From: an uncultured Pseudomonadota bacterium
GTDB lineage: Bacteria > Desulfobacterota_B > Binatia > UBA9968
DNA: 17,207 bases
Assembly (NCBI GenBank): GCA_946478635.1
Contig: CAMLCX010000042.1
Span: 1-17,207, forward strand
Reading direction: 5' to 3'
Shown here: positions 6,492-15,292 of the stretch, piece after piece
Numbering within the stretch: the first letter of the stretch is position 1
Layout of the letters: every line of letters starts with the position of its first letter
Position numbers and translations under genes: made by a program
Notes under the pieces: model-generated
Told to the model about the DNA's origin: nothing
Database searches by the model: none
The model's input: the letters and a program-made list of their open reading frames with translations, nothing else

Positions 6492-9400
6492 TCAGTCTGT
6501 GTTTGTCGACGCGACCGGCAACCCGAATGGTGCCGAAGCAGGGCGGTCGCAGGGGATCGTGAGGATAAATGTGGTCCCTTGTTCCTCGATGCTGTCAACG
6601 CTGAGGGTTCCGCCGAGCAGTTCGGCGAACTGCTTGGCGATATAGAGGCCCATGCCGACGCCGCCGAAACGACGCGTCTCGGAGCTGTCGACCTGATAGA
6701 ACTTGTCGAAGATTTTGCCCAGGCGATCGGGCGGGATGTCGACGCCGGTATCGCTTACCGTGAATTCTATCCCGCACCGCGCGGCGCGCGGCAAGAGCGG
6801 CGGCTTGCTACCGATTGAAGTATTTTCCGGTAGCGAGCGCGCTTTAGCGGTTACCGTCACGTCTCCACGCTCGGTAAATTTGACCGCATTGCCGATCAGA
6901 TTATCAAGAATCTGTCGCAGCTTTCTGCGATCGTTGTTGATCGGCGGCAAGCTCGATGGATAACGCCAGTGCATCGTGACCTGCCGCGGCACCGTGACTG
7001 CGTAGTTTGCCCGGAGTTCGGCCATCAGATGTTCGGCGTTGAATGGCTCGGCTTCGAGCGCGACCGGCTCCGTTTCCAATGTCGTCGCGTAAAGTAACGT
7101 ATTGATCATCGCCAACAGGTCGTTCGATTCGCGCGCGATTTTTGCCAGAGCGTCTTCCTGCGCCGGTTTGATTTCACCAAAAACTCCGTCCCTGAAGAGA
7201 TTCGTGTATCCAATGATGACATTCATGGGCGTGCGCAATTCGTGCGAGACGACGCTGAGAAATTCGTCCTTTATCTTATTGGCGTGTTCAAGCTCGGTGG
7301 TTTTGCGCTGCAACTCGTCGACTTTCGAGCTCACCGCTTCGTAGAGCCCGGTATTTTCAATGGCAACGGCGAGCTGGTCGGTGAGCGCCTCCAGGAGCTG
7401 GATCTCGCTCGGCGCCAAAATACGCGGCTCCGATCCCAGGCAACTCAATGCTCCGAAGATCCGCGACTTGCTGCGGATCGGGAAAACCGCGAAAAAACGG
7501 TTATTGAATTTGCTAGCGATCTTGGTTCGGCTGAACTCCCGGTAGTGGGGATCCGTTTCGATGTCCGCGAAGATCAACGATTCGCCGCAATCCACGACCC
7601 GGCCGACGATACCCTGCCCTTTCGTGAAGGCCGTTGTGCCCTCGAACCTCTCCGGATGTTTTTCAAAGGCGGCGCGACGGACGATGTTGTGGCTTCGCTC
7701 GTCGTAGAGGTGAATGCGGGTAGCCTCGAACGAGAAGATCTCAATAATCTTTTCGATCGCCCGGTCGAGCACGCGATTCAAATTCATTGACTGGCTGGCG
7801 ACGGCGGCCACCGCATGGAGCGCCGATAACATCCGGTTGCTCTCGGACAGGGCGGCATTGCTTCGAGCCAATGCGTCGCGGGATGCCGACACATCATCAA
7901 ACAGCCTGCGGTTTTCGACGGCAATGCTCGTCTGCCGGGCGATGGCCATGAGATGCTCTTTATGCTCTTCCTGAAACAGACCCAATCGCCGGCTCGAGAT
8001 CTGTAAGACCCCGCGCACGTCGTCATGGCTCAGTAACGGCAGCATGGCGCAGGACCGAAAGCCGTAATGGAGCTGCTCCTTGCCTTTGAAACGCACCTCC
8101 CGCGCGATATCCGGCGCGACGATGGGCTCGCCCTGCCGGACGACCCATTCGGCGGCGCCGCCGGGAGGCACTTGTTCGAGTCGTTGGATAAACCGCTCGG
8201 GATAGCCGCAATAGCCCACGATTTTGTTGTTTTTCAAACTAGCATCGCAGATGCGTAACAGCGCCGCATCGGCGCCGGTGGATTCCATGAGCCGTTCGAT
8301 AATCGCGCGCATGGTTTCCTGGTTTGACGCTCCGGGGGCGAGCGGTGTCAGAGCGGTGTAAAAACTTTCGAGCTGTTTGAGCGAGGTCTCCAGAGTTCGA
8401 TTGGTCGTTTCCAGCTTCTTTTTTGACTGATCAATCTCCTCGTAGAGCTGAGCATTTTGAATGGCGATCGCGGCTTGTCCGGCCAGGGTGAGCAGAAGAT
8501 CGATTTCTTTTTGGGTAAAGTCATGGACCTCCCTGGTGTAAAATCCCAGGATGCCGACGACCTCGTCTTTGGCGAGCAATGGCACTCCCAGATAACTGAC
8601 GAAACCATATTGGCGGTAGAAATGGGCGGCGGACACCCCCGGCTCCTCTTGCATGTTCACGACAATCACCGGGCGCTTGCTTGTCAAAATTTCTCCGGAG
8701 CGGCTTCTGTCGCCCTTTCCGATGCGCGTTTTCCACTCTTGTTCATCGATATTTCGACAGGCTGTGTTGTCGAACCGTCCCGTGCCTCGGTTCAACAGTC
8801 GAATGGTCGTTGCCGCATGAAACGGCAGAAAGACGTCGATTTTGTCCAGCAAAAGCTTGAGGACGGACTGCAGATCGAGGGTTGACGTAATCGCTTTTTC
8901 GATCTCGCGCAACGCTTCGAGGCGCTCTAAATTGCTCTCGGTTTGTTCATACAGCCGGGCGTTCTGCAGCGCCAACGCAACCTGATCGGCAAAAGCTTGG
9001 AGCAAGTCCACTTCGCCTTGCAAATAGCTTCGCCCGGTTAGGTCGGCGAGAGTGAGCGTGCCGATCGGTTGGTCGTGGATGAGCAGCGGCACCGCGATCA
9101 TCGAACCGTTCCCGGAATTGGTGATATATTCGCGCATGGCGGTGTTAAACTCGAAGCGCGGATCGTTCAATATGTCGGAGGACCAGACCGCTTTCCGATC
9201 AGCAAACGCGCGGCCCGACAGCCCGACGCCTGCAGGCACCACCCCGCCCGCGCTCGTTTGAGAGAAAACTTCTCCCGCGGAGACGAAGCGGCGCATCGAG
9301 CCGTCCGGCTCGCGAATTCGCAGACTCGATCCCTTGACCCTAAAGAGCTCCAACACACTCGCGACCACGCGCTCGCCGACCGCTTTCATATCGAGGGTTT

Positions 9401-11705
9401 CAGTCAAAGAACGGGCAAATCGCGCAAGCCCTTCCGCTTCATGGCGCCGCCGCTGGGCATCGTCGTAAAGTTGCGCGTTATGGATGGCGATTGCTGCCTG
9501 GCCGGCCAGGGTGGTCAGAAACTCGATTTCCTCGGTGTCAAACTTGTGAGCCTCTTTGGTGTAAACAGCGAGCACGCCAAAGACTTGGTCTCGGGCTGTC
9601 AAGGGTATGCCGGCATATGAGACCAGCCCAAGCTGCGAAAGATGGCGGCCGTTTCCGCCGGTCGCGAGAGGCCTCACGTCGTCGATAATGACCGGCGCTT
9701 TGGTCTCGATCACTCGACGCGCGCGGCGCGAAGTCCGCGTCGGCTCGTGTTCCATCCACTGTTTCCGATCAGCCCCGCGAAAGGCCAAGGATTCCAGCCG
9801 GCCGGTTTCCTGGCCCAGGAGGCGCACGGAGGAAACGGTTGCATACGGGAAAAAATTTTCGATTCGTTCGAGCAGAACGTCGAGCCGGCTTTGCAGGTCC
9901 ATCTCGGAGGTAATGGCCAGGTTGATCTCATTCAGGGCGCGCACTCTTTCAAGGCTTTTTCCCCGTTCTTCTTCAGCCAGTTTGCGTTCGGTGAAGTCAA
10001 AAATCGATCCGATGTAGCCAAGGAATTCTCCGCTTTCGCTCATTCTTGGCGCCGCCGAGTCGATGACCCAGCGATAGACCCCGTCGGCGCGTCGCAGGCG
10101 GTATTCTACATGAAACGGGGCGTGGTTCATGTTTGCCTGTCGAAAGTCATCAGCGGTGCGCGTTCGATCTTCAGGATGCAGTGCTTCCAACCAGCCGAAT
10201 CCCAATCCCCTGCCGTCGGCTTGGCCGGTAAATTCCTGCCACTTCTTGTTGAGATAAACACACGAGCCGTCCGGCCGCGTCATCCAGATCATGACCGGCG
10301 AGTGATCCGCCATTTCTCGGAATCGTGTTTCGCTTTCGCGCAGGGCTTCTTCTTCGCGGTGTTTGTTAATCGCAATGGCCGCGATATGGCTGGCGATCTC
10401 GATCAAGTGAAGATGGTGTTCCCTCGGACGGCGCGGTTCGCGGAAGTAAACGGCGAAAGTGCCGAGCACTTTCCGTTGCGCGTCAAAGAGAGGCGTCGAC
10501 CAACAGGCGCGCAAACCATGCGGCAGGGCAAGATGCCGGTAGTCCCGCCACAGAGGGTCGGTCGCGATGTCTTCGACAACAACGGTCGTGCGCCGAAAGG
10601 CCGCAGTGCCGCAGGATCCCGCGGTTTCTCCGATGGCCAAGCCGTCGACGCTGCGCGAATATTCTTCCGGCAGGCGCGGCGCGGCGCCGTGTTTCAAATG
10701 CAAGCCGTCGGCGTCAAGCAACAAGATGGAGCAGAGCATCTCCTCGGAATGGCTTTCGACGACGCGCAGCAGGGCGTCGAGCGTCTCTCGGAGAGATCGC
10801 CCTGCGGCAATCATCTCGAGCATGCGCATCTGGTCGTTTAACAGCGCCGCGCTTTGTTTCTGCTCGGTGATATCCCGCGCGATGCCGAGCGATGCGACGA
10901 TAGCGCCCTCCGAGTTGGGCAGCGGCACGGCGTGTGTTTCGAGCCATCGGCGCGTCCCTTTGAAGCCGATGATTTCAAATTGCAGCGTCCCGGATTCGCC
11001 CTTGAATACGGCTTCATTGAGTTCTTGAAAATTCCGCCTGTGCTCGGCAACGATCAGCGGGTAGACGTTTTGTCCGACGACGTCCGCGGCCGAACCCGCC
11101 TCGATCATACGCACGCCGGCGGGGTTCATTTCCAAAAGCGTGCCATCACGGGCAAGAACCTTCAGGCATTCCGGTTCGGATTCGATGATCGTGCGCAAAC
11201 GACGCGCGTTTTCCGAGAGCGCTTCATTGGCAACGGTCATTTCGATGTTCATGTCCTCGAGCTTCTGTACGAGCGCGTCACTGTATTCTCGCAGTGTAGA
11301 CGAATCCGCCGGCTCTTTGAGCCCGATCACGCGGTCTCGATAAATTTCCATAACTGCGTGTAGCGCTTCGATCAGGACCTCGGGCGCGGCGGGTTTGCCG
11401 ATGAATTGATCCGCGCCCATGGCCAGCGCGGTCTTTTTATCCGCGGCAGACAAGGGGCTTGCCGTGTAAAGGATAACCGGGATGTTTTTCAACTGATTGC
11501 TTTTGCGGATCTCATAGCAAAGCCGATAGCCGTCCATCTGCGGCATGAGCACATCGGCAATGACCGCATCGCAGGAGTTCTCCTTAAGACAGGCTAGACT
11601 CGCCAGGCCGTCCGCGCATTCGAAGACAGTGTGCCCCTCCTGAGCGAGCAGCGTGTGCAGGTATTTACGACTGAGCGGGTCGTCGTCCGCGATAAGGATT
11701 TTCAT
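6492..11705 (-). CDS. Giant soluble hybrid histidine kinase: REC-PAS-GAF-PAS-(GAF)5-HisKA-HATPase
   Basis: 1737 residues with no membrane helix. The N-terminal receiver (about 1-122) has its acidic pocket at D7-D9, phospho-acceptor D51, T81 and K104. PAS domains lie at about 168-286 and 460-580. GAF-like domains lie at about 300-450, 600-748, 767-918, 938-1088, 1125-1268 and 1295-1455, most ending in 'QAAIAIHNAQLY'-type helices. HisKA is at about 1477-1545 with the phospho-accepting H1488 (SHELRTP). The ATPase domain carries the N box (N1602, N1606) and G2 'GGVGMGL'. The G1 box reads DTGVDI where DTGxGI is usual, so the second Gly is Asp1656. The ATG overlaps the stop of the upstream kinase gene by 4 nt (ATGA) and has no good Shine-Dalgarno site, implying translational coupling. 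It is probably a cytoplasmic integrator of several small-molecule or redox signals, with the receiver accepting phosphate from the partner kinase or itself. Ligands unknown. Confidence 0.93.
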   Translation of the reverse strand: MKILIADDDPLSRKYLHTLLAQEGHTVFECADGLASLACLKENSCDAVIADVLMPQMDGYRLCYEIRKSNQLKNIPVILYTASPLSAADKKTALAMGADQFIGKPAAPEVLIEALHAVMEIYRDRVIGLKEPADSSTLREYSDALVQKLEDMNIEMTVANEALSENARRLRTIIESEPECLKVLARDGTLLEMNPAGVRMIEAGSAADVVGQNVYPLIVAEHRRNFQELNEAVFKGESGTLQFEIIGFKGTRRWLETHAVPLPNSEGAIVASLGIARDITEQKQSAALLNDQMRMLEMIAAGRSLRETLDALLRVVESHSEEMLCSILLLDADGLHLKHGAAPRLPEEYSRSVDGLAIGETAGSCGTAAFRRTTVVVEDIATDPLWRDYRHLALPHGLRACWSTPLFDAQRKVLGTFAVYFREPRRPREHHLHLIEIASHIAAIAINKHREEEALRESETRFREMADHSPVMIWMTRPDGSCVYLNKKWQEFTGQADGRGLGFGWLEALHPEDRTRTADDFRQANMNHAPFHVEYRLRRADGVYRWVIDSAAPRMSESGEFLGYIGSIFDFTERKLAEEERGKSLERVRALNEINLAITSEMDLQSRLDVLLERIENFFPYATVSSVRLLGQETGRLESLAFRGADRKQWMEHEPTRTSRRARRVIETKAPVIIDDVRPLATGGNGRHLSQLGLVSYAGIPLTARDQVFGVLAVYTKEAHKFDTEEIEFLTTLAGQAAIAIHNAQLYDDAQRRRHEAEGLARFARSLTETLDMKAVGERVVASVLELFRVKGSSLRIREPDGSMRRFVSAGEVFSQTSAGGVVPAGVGLSGRAFADRKAVWSSDILNDPRFEFNTAMREYITNSGNGSMIAVPLLIHDQPIGTLTLADLTGRSYLQGEVDLLQAFADQVALALQNARLYEQTESNLERLEALREIEKAITSTLDLQSVLKLLLDKIDVFLPFHAATTIRLLNRGTGRFDNTACRNIDEQEWKTRIGKGDRSRSGEILTSKRPVIVVNMQEEPGVSAAHFYRQYGFVSYLGVPLLAKDEVVGILGFYTREVHDFTQKEIDLLLTLAGQAAIAIQNAQLYEEIDQSKKKLETTNRTLETSLKQLESFYTALTPLAPGASNQETMRAIIERLMESTGADAALLRICDASLKNNKIVGYCGYPERFIQRLEQVPPGGAAEWVVRQGEPIVAPDIAREVRFKGKEQLHYGFRSCAMLPLLSHDDVRGVLQISSRRLGLFQEEHKEHLMAIARQTSIAVENRRLFDDVSASRDALARSNAALSESNRMLSALHAVAAVASQSMNLNRVLDRAIEKIIEIFSFEATRIHLYDERSHNIVRRAAFEKHPERFEGTTAFTKGQGIVGRVVDCGESLIFADIETDPHYREFSRTKIASKFNNRFFAVFPIRSKSRIFGALSCLGSEPRILAPSEIQLLEALTDQLAVAIENTGLYEAVSSKVDELQRKTTELEHANKIKDEFLSVVSHELRTPMNVIIGYTNLFRDGVFGEIKPAQEDALAKIARESNDLLAMINTLLYATTLETEPVALEAEPFNAEHLMAELRANYAVTVPRQVTMHWRYPSSLPPINNDRRKLRQILDNLIGNAVKFTERGDVTVTAKARSLPENTSIGSKPPLLPRAARCGIEFTVSDTGVDIPPDRLGKIFDKFYQVDSSETRRFGGVGMGLYIAKQFAELLGGTLSVDSIEEQGTTFILTIPCDRPASAPFGLPVASTNTD

Positions 11706-14533
11706 CTAGGACCCAAGGCTTCCGCCGCCGCCAGGCGCGAGGCGTCCGCCGGCGATCCTTCATGGGTTGCCGGAGCCGCCGGCAAGGTAAAATAAAATGA
11801 GGTTCCTTGTCCTTCTTTGCTTTTCACCCAGATCTTGCCGCCGTGCGCTTCGACAATCATTTTGCAGATGACCAAACCCAACCCCGTGCCGTGATGCGCC
11901 AAGAGCCGCGTGCTATCGGCCTGCCGGTATTTTTGAAATAGATTGGGAATCTCGTTTGAAGGAATACCAACGCCGCTATCTTTCACTTCGATTTTGACGC
12001 CGGTGTCGCGATCCGGCTCGACGCGCAGCTCCACGCTGCCGCCCGCCCGTGTGAATTTAAGCGCATTGCTGAGCAGATTGGTGATCACCTGGTCCAGGCG
12101 GCGCGGATCGACATCCATAGGAAAGGGCGATGGATCTCCGACGCACGTCAAGGCGATATTCCGGCTTGCCGCCACGGGTTGATAGTTGACGACGATACTG
12201 CTCGCGAGTTCGTACACATCGGTTTCGGAGCGCTGCAGTTCGATCCGGCCGCTTTCGACTTTGGAAATGTCGAGAAAGTCGCTGACCAGCTGCACCAGAT
12301 TCTTGCAGTTGTTGCGCATGCGTTGGAGCCAGTTTTTTTGCTCTTCGGAAACCTGTCCGAATAATCCCTGGTGCATCATCTCGGCGATGCCGCTGATGTT
12401 GGAAAGCGGCGAGCGCAGATCGTGGGCAATCATGGCGGTAAAATCGGCCTGTAGTTTGTTCGCGTTCTCGAGCTCCTTTGCCTGGCCATGTATTTTCTCG
12501 TAGAGCTGTGAATTCTGGATTGCGACCGCCGCCTGGCTCGTCACGGAGCCTAAAAATCGGACCTCTTCATCGTCGAATTCATGGGCTTCCCGCGTCAGGA
12601 AGACGAGCACTCCCAGAGTCTCGTCCTTGCTAACCAGGGGAAGTCCCAGATAGGAGATCAGCCCGTTGCGGCGATAGAACTCGCGATCGAGAGTACGCGG
12701 ATCCCTCTGGATGTCTGGAACCACTACCGCCCGTCGTTTGTCCATCGCGACCCGCACCAGTTCGGGAATTCCGGAAATATTCCTTTCCATCCAGTCTTTT
12801 TCGTCGAGATTCCAGCACGCCGCCCTTTTGAGTTCCCCGCTCTTGTAATCCTTCAACCACACCAGGAGCGCGCTGTAGGGCAGCAGACGCTGAATCGTTT
12901 CCACGAGCACGGTCAACAGGGAACTCTGATCGAGTGTCGAAGTGACCGCCAAATTGATTTCTTGCAGAACCGAGATTCTTTCAAGCTGTAGTTGGATCTG
13001 CTGGTGCACGCGTTTACGTTCGGCGATTTCGCGCTGCAATTCTTCGTTGGACGTTTCGATTTGGCGCGCGCGATCAGCGGCTGTTTGAGCGAAATAGGTG
13101 ACCGCCACGAGCAATGCTGTACCGAGAATTCCCATGAGCAGAGCGACCAGATTGGCATTGGATTTCATTGCCGCCATGACGCTTGGCTTTGGCCAGACGC
13201 TGGCTTGCCACGTGACTCGACCAAATGATAGCAGCGACTTCTGCGCCCGGGCCGCATGCCGTGGGTCCGATCCGCGGCGGCGGTAGATTTCTCTGCCGCC
13301 ATCATACAAGGCTATCGAGTAGCCGATATGAGCTTCATCGTCGATGATATTGTCCAGCAGCTCTTGGGCATTGAAGATGCCGACTAGAAAACCCCGCGCT
13401 CGGCGCTTGTCCGAGATCGGGGTGTAAGTGAAATATTGATCGCTTGCCGGCGTCGAATCGCCGGCTTCCGTCAAAGCCATGCCCTCCACCTGCGCCGTTG
13501 CCGCGGCGGCTTTATGGCGCGGGTCGGATGCCAGATCCGAGGCGAGGAGCAACGAATTTTCTCCCTGAGGAAAGATCCAGTGAAAACGGCCGTTCAGATC
13601 GAGCCAGCCCACCGCTCGCATGCCGCGCAACCACTGAAGCAGCGCCGCCGTTTCGTCTCCCATGCGTTCACGATCTTGCAGATCGAAGCGTTCCCAGCGG
13701 GTAGCGACGCGGAGCAACTCGAACATGATGGAATTGATGTTGGAGGTGATTTGGTTATGGACGTTGATGGCTTCGTTACGGACGAGATGCTCTATTTTAT
13801 TCTGTTCCGACACAAGGAACGCTTGCCAGAGAACAATGGTGGCGGCCACTCCGGCCGCGCCGACAACCACGGGGAGCCAGCGCTGGGAATGGGCCGGGTT
13901 GGCGGCCCCCGCGATCCAGCCGAGGGCGACGACGCTTATCCCGACGACTATGAATCCCATTGCCGTGGCCGGTCCCATGCCGACGAAATCGCCCGAAGGA
14001 TAGGTGTCCAGCAGATAACCTGCGGCAGTGACGACACCAATGCCGAAGACCACTGAACCGAGAAGTCCCATGAAGGGTGCGCGAGCACGAAATGGATTGA
14101 GATTAGCGGCGATGACGAAGGCGGTGCCGCCCAGGAAAAAACACAATCCCGTCGATGGCGCCATCCCTACCGGCTCGGACACTCCACGATCGGTACCGAG
14201 AGCGACAAGCCACTCGTTAATCGCGAGATTGAAGCCAAAGGCATTCTCAACAAACGCTGAAAGCCCGAGGAGACCGGCCGCGGAACCCGCTAGACACGCT
14301 CCTCCTCGGTGCCCGCGCTGGATCGCCCATATCGCGATACCGCAAAGGATAAAACCGAGCGCTGTGTTCGGCTCCATAGCGGGAGAGCCGTCAAGACCCG
14401 GCAACGCAGGCATGCCTTGCGAATACCATACAACAAGAGCCACCACGCCTAAGGTGATCGATAGGATCGCCGTAACGGCGCAACCGCCAGCCAAATAGGT
14501 ATTCAATCGCCGCGTCGTGTCGGATATCGTCAA
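11702..14533 (-). CDS. Membrane histidine kinase: 7-TM N-terminus, CHASE-like sensor, GAF, HisKA, HATPase
   Basis: 943 residues. Seven hydrophobic helices (about 15-37, 56-72, 80-96, 127-145, 153-175, 188-210, 219-241) are followed by an extracytoplasmic region (about 245-455) resembling CHASE domains ('RAVGWLDLNGRFHWIFP', 'ASDLASDPRHKAAAATA', 'GFLVGIFNAQELLD') and an eighth helix (about 458-482). A coiled coil (about 485-520), a GAF domain (about 525-680), HisKA with H704 (AHDLRSP), and an ATPase domain with N819/N823, G1 DSGVGI (852-857) and G2 GTGLGL (882-887) follow. All catalytic boxes are intact and there is no HAMP. The start is TTG at 14531-14533, supported by AAAAGGA 7 nt upstream. 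Its 3' end overlaps the giant kinase gene by 4 nt, and a receiver gene lies upstream on the same strand. The ligand of the CHASE-like domain is unknown. Confidence 0.92.
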   Translation of the reverse strand: MTISDTTRRLNTYLAGGCAVTAILSITLGVVALVVWYSQGMPALPGLDGSPAMEPNTALGFILCGIAIWAIQRGHRGGACLAGSAAGLLGLSAFVENAFGFNLAINEWLVALGTDRGVSEPVGMAPSTGLCFFLGGTAFVIAANLNPFRARAPFMGLLGSVVFGIGVVTAAGYLLDTYPSGDFVGMGPATAMGFIVVGISVVALGWIAGAANPAHSQRWLPVVVGAAGVAATIVLWQAFLVSEQNKIEHLVRNEAINVHNQITSNINSIMFELLRVATRWERFDLQDRERMGDETAALLQWLRGMRAVGWLDLNGRFHWIFPQGENSLLLASDLASDPRHKAAAATAQVEGMALTEAGDSTPASDQYFTYTPISDKRRARGFLVGIFNAQELLDNIIDDEAHIGYSIALYDGGREIYRRRGSDPRHAARAQKSLLSFGRVTWQASVWPKPSVMAAMKSNANLVALLMGILGTALLVAVTYFAQTAADRARQIETSNEELQREIAERKRVHQQIQLQLERISVLQEINLAVTSTLDQSSLLTVLVETIQRLLPYSALLVWLKDYKSGELKRAACWNLDEKDWMERNISGIPELVRVAMDKRRAVVVPDIQRDPRTLDREFYRRNGLISYLGLPLVSKDETLGVLVFLTREAHEFDDEEVRFLGSVTSQAAVAIQNSQLYEKIHGQAKELENANKLQADFTAMIAHDLRSPLSNISGIAEMMHQGLFGQVSEEQKNWLQRMRNNCKNLVQLVSDFLDISKVESGRIELQRSETDVYELASSIVVNYQPVAASRNIALTCVGDPSPFPMDVDPRRLDQVITNLLSNALKFTRAGGSVELRVEPDRDTGVKIEVKDSGVGIPSNEIPNLFQKYRQADSTRLLAHHGTGLGLVICKMIVEAHGGKIWVKSKEGQGTSFYFTLPAAPATHEGSPADASRLAAAEALGPR

Positions 14534-14540
14534 GTCGTCA

Positions 14541-14547
14541 TCCTTTT
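14541..14547 (-). promoter_or_regulatory. Shine-Dalgarno site supporting a TTG start for the membrane kinase
   Basis: AAAAGGA (minus strand) stands 7 nt before TTG 14531-14533. An overlapping ATG gives only a three-codon reading frame (ATG ACG ACT TGA), so TTG is the credible start. Confidence 0.65.
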
Positions 14548-14681
14548 ATTTTGCCACGATCCGTCTAATCCGCGTCTCGTTGGAAGCCATGGCGCAAAGC
14601 ACGGTGGTCGGATGAGCGAATCGGATGGGCTAGTGCTAGTCCAACGGGGCGCGGGCGGCAAGCCGGACAATGTCGAGAATC

Positions 14682-15077
14682 CTAGTGAACGTCCGAAGGT
14701 CCCGAGGTTCGCCCCAGATGGCTGCGAATAAAACCGGGTAAAGTTCTGGTGTCGATGGGCTTGGGAATGTAGCCATCGCAGCCCGCGGCGAGAATGCGCT
14801 CCTCGTCGCCCTTCATGGCGTACGCTGTCAGTCCGACAATGGGGATGTCGCAGGTCGCGGGATCGGCTTTCAGCCGGCGCGTCAATTCGAGTCCATCGAT
14901 GCCCGGCAATTGAATATCCATTAGGATCAACCCGGGATGAATCACTTTCAGAATCTTGAGGGTCTCGCTGGCGTCGGTTGCCGTGCGCACGTCGTAACCC
15001 TCACCGGCGAGCAAGACTCGAATGAGCTTCATATTCACCGGGTTGTCGTCAACGATTAAAATGGTGCCGCGGTTCAT
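14682..15077 (-). CDS. Single-domain response regulator (DivK/CheY-like receiver)
   Basis: 131 residues forming one complete receiver domain and nothing else: acidic pocket D10/D11 in 'ILIVDDNPVNMKLIR', phospho-acceptor D54 in 'LILMDIQLPGIDGLE', T84 in 'VGLTAYAMKG', and K106 in 'YIPKPID'. The NPVN and 'LTAYAMKGDEERILAAGCDGYIPKPI' segments are typical of DivK-like receivers and of receivers attached to hybrid kinases. Start chosen at ATG 15077 because GGAGGAG (15084-15090) is 6 nt upstream; an upstream in-frame start at 15152 would add 25 non-conserved residues across that site. It probably shuttles phosphate or regulates one of the two downstream kinases. The membrane kinase gene follows after a 148-bp gap with no clear terminator, so cotranscription is likely. 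Confidence 0.9.
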   Translation of the reverse strand: MNRGTILIVDDNPVNMKLIRVLLAGEGYDVRTATDASETLKILKVIHPGLILMDIQLPGIDGLELTRRLKADPATCDIPIVGLTAYAMKGDEERILAAGCDGYIPKPIDTRTLPGFIRSHLGRTSGPSDVH

Positions 15078-15083
15078 TATGCT

Positions 15084-15090
15084 CTCCTCC
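15084..15090 (-). promoter_or_regulatory. Shine-Dalgarno site fixing the start of the receiver gene
   Basis: GGAGGAG on the minus strand, 6 nt before ATG 15077. Its 5' edge overlaps the short CCGG/CCGG stem (15089-15092 with 15101-15104) of the structured leader. Confidence 0.7.
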
Positions 15091-15282
15091 GGCTTCTGGC
15101 CCGGCCTCTGATCGTTACCTTTCCTGAGTCCTTTGGGGGAGTCACGGAACATCCCCTTCCCCGGCCAGGCCGGGGAAATCTCATTGCCGGTCCATGGATG
15201 ACCGGCGTGTCATGAATCCAACGGTCGCAAGCCAAGACCGCCAAATAATGGCGGCAACTGCCGCCGTGTTGGGAATTGCCAC
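15089..15282 (-). ncRNA. Predicted structured 5' leader of the receiver-kinase operon (multiple hairpins)
   Basis: Downstream of the predicted sigma-54 promoter the minus strand carries, in order: GGCGGCA/TGCCGCC (15250-15265, 2-nt centre), CGGTC/GACCG (15222-15240, 9-nt loop), GCCGGTC/GACCGGC (15186-15206, 7-nt loop), TTCCCCGGCC/GGCCGGGGAA (15157-15177, 1-nt centre), and a short CCGG/CCGG stem touching the Shine-Dalgarno site. The second and third hairpins share the same GGTC/GACC arms, so alternative pairings are possible. No known riboswitch family is recognised. The hairpins are visible in sequence; a regulatory role is inferred. Some could instead be operator sites or the terminator of the upstream regulator gene. 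Confidence 0.4.
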
Positions 15283-15292
15283 GGAAAGAGAA

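Noticed and set aside
9642..10841. 399-codon open frame on the + strand inside the giant kinase gene
   Set aside because: It is antisense to strongly conserved PAS and GAF coding sequence, has no recognisable domain, and long antisense frames are expected in GC-rich DNA.
14608..14640. Short repeats TCGGATG x2 and GCTAGT x2 between the receiver and membrane-kinase genes
   Set aside because: They are too short to distinguish from chance, and no promoter or terminator accompanies them.
15078..15152. Longer start for the receiver gene
   Set aside because: The added 25 residues are non-conserved, and they span a strong ribosome site correctly placed for ATG 15077.
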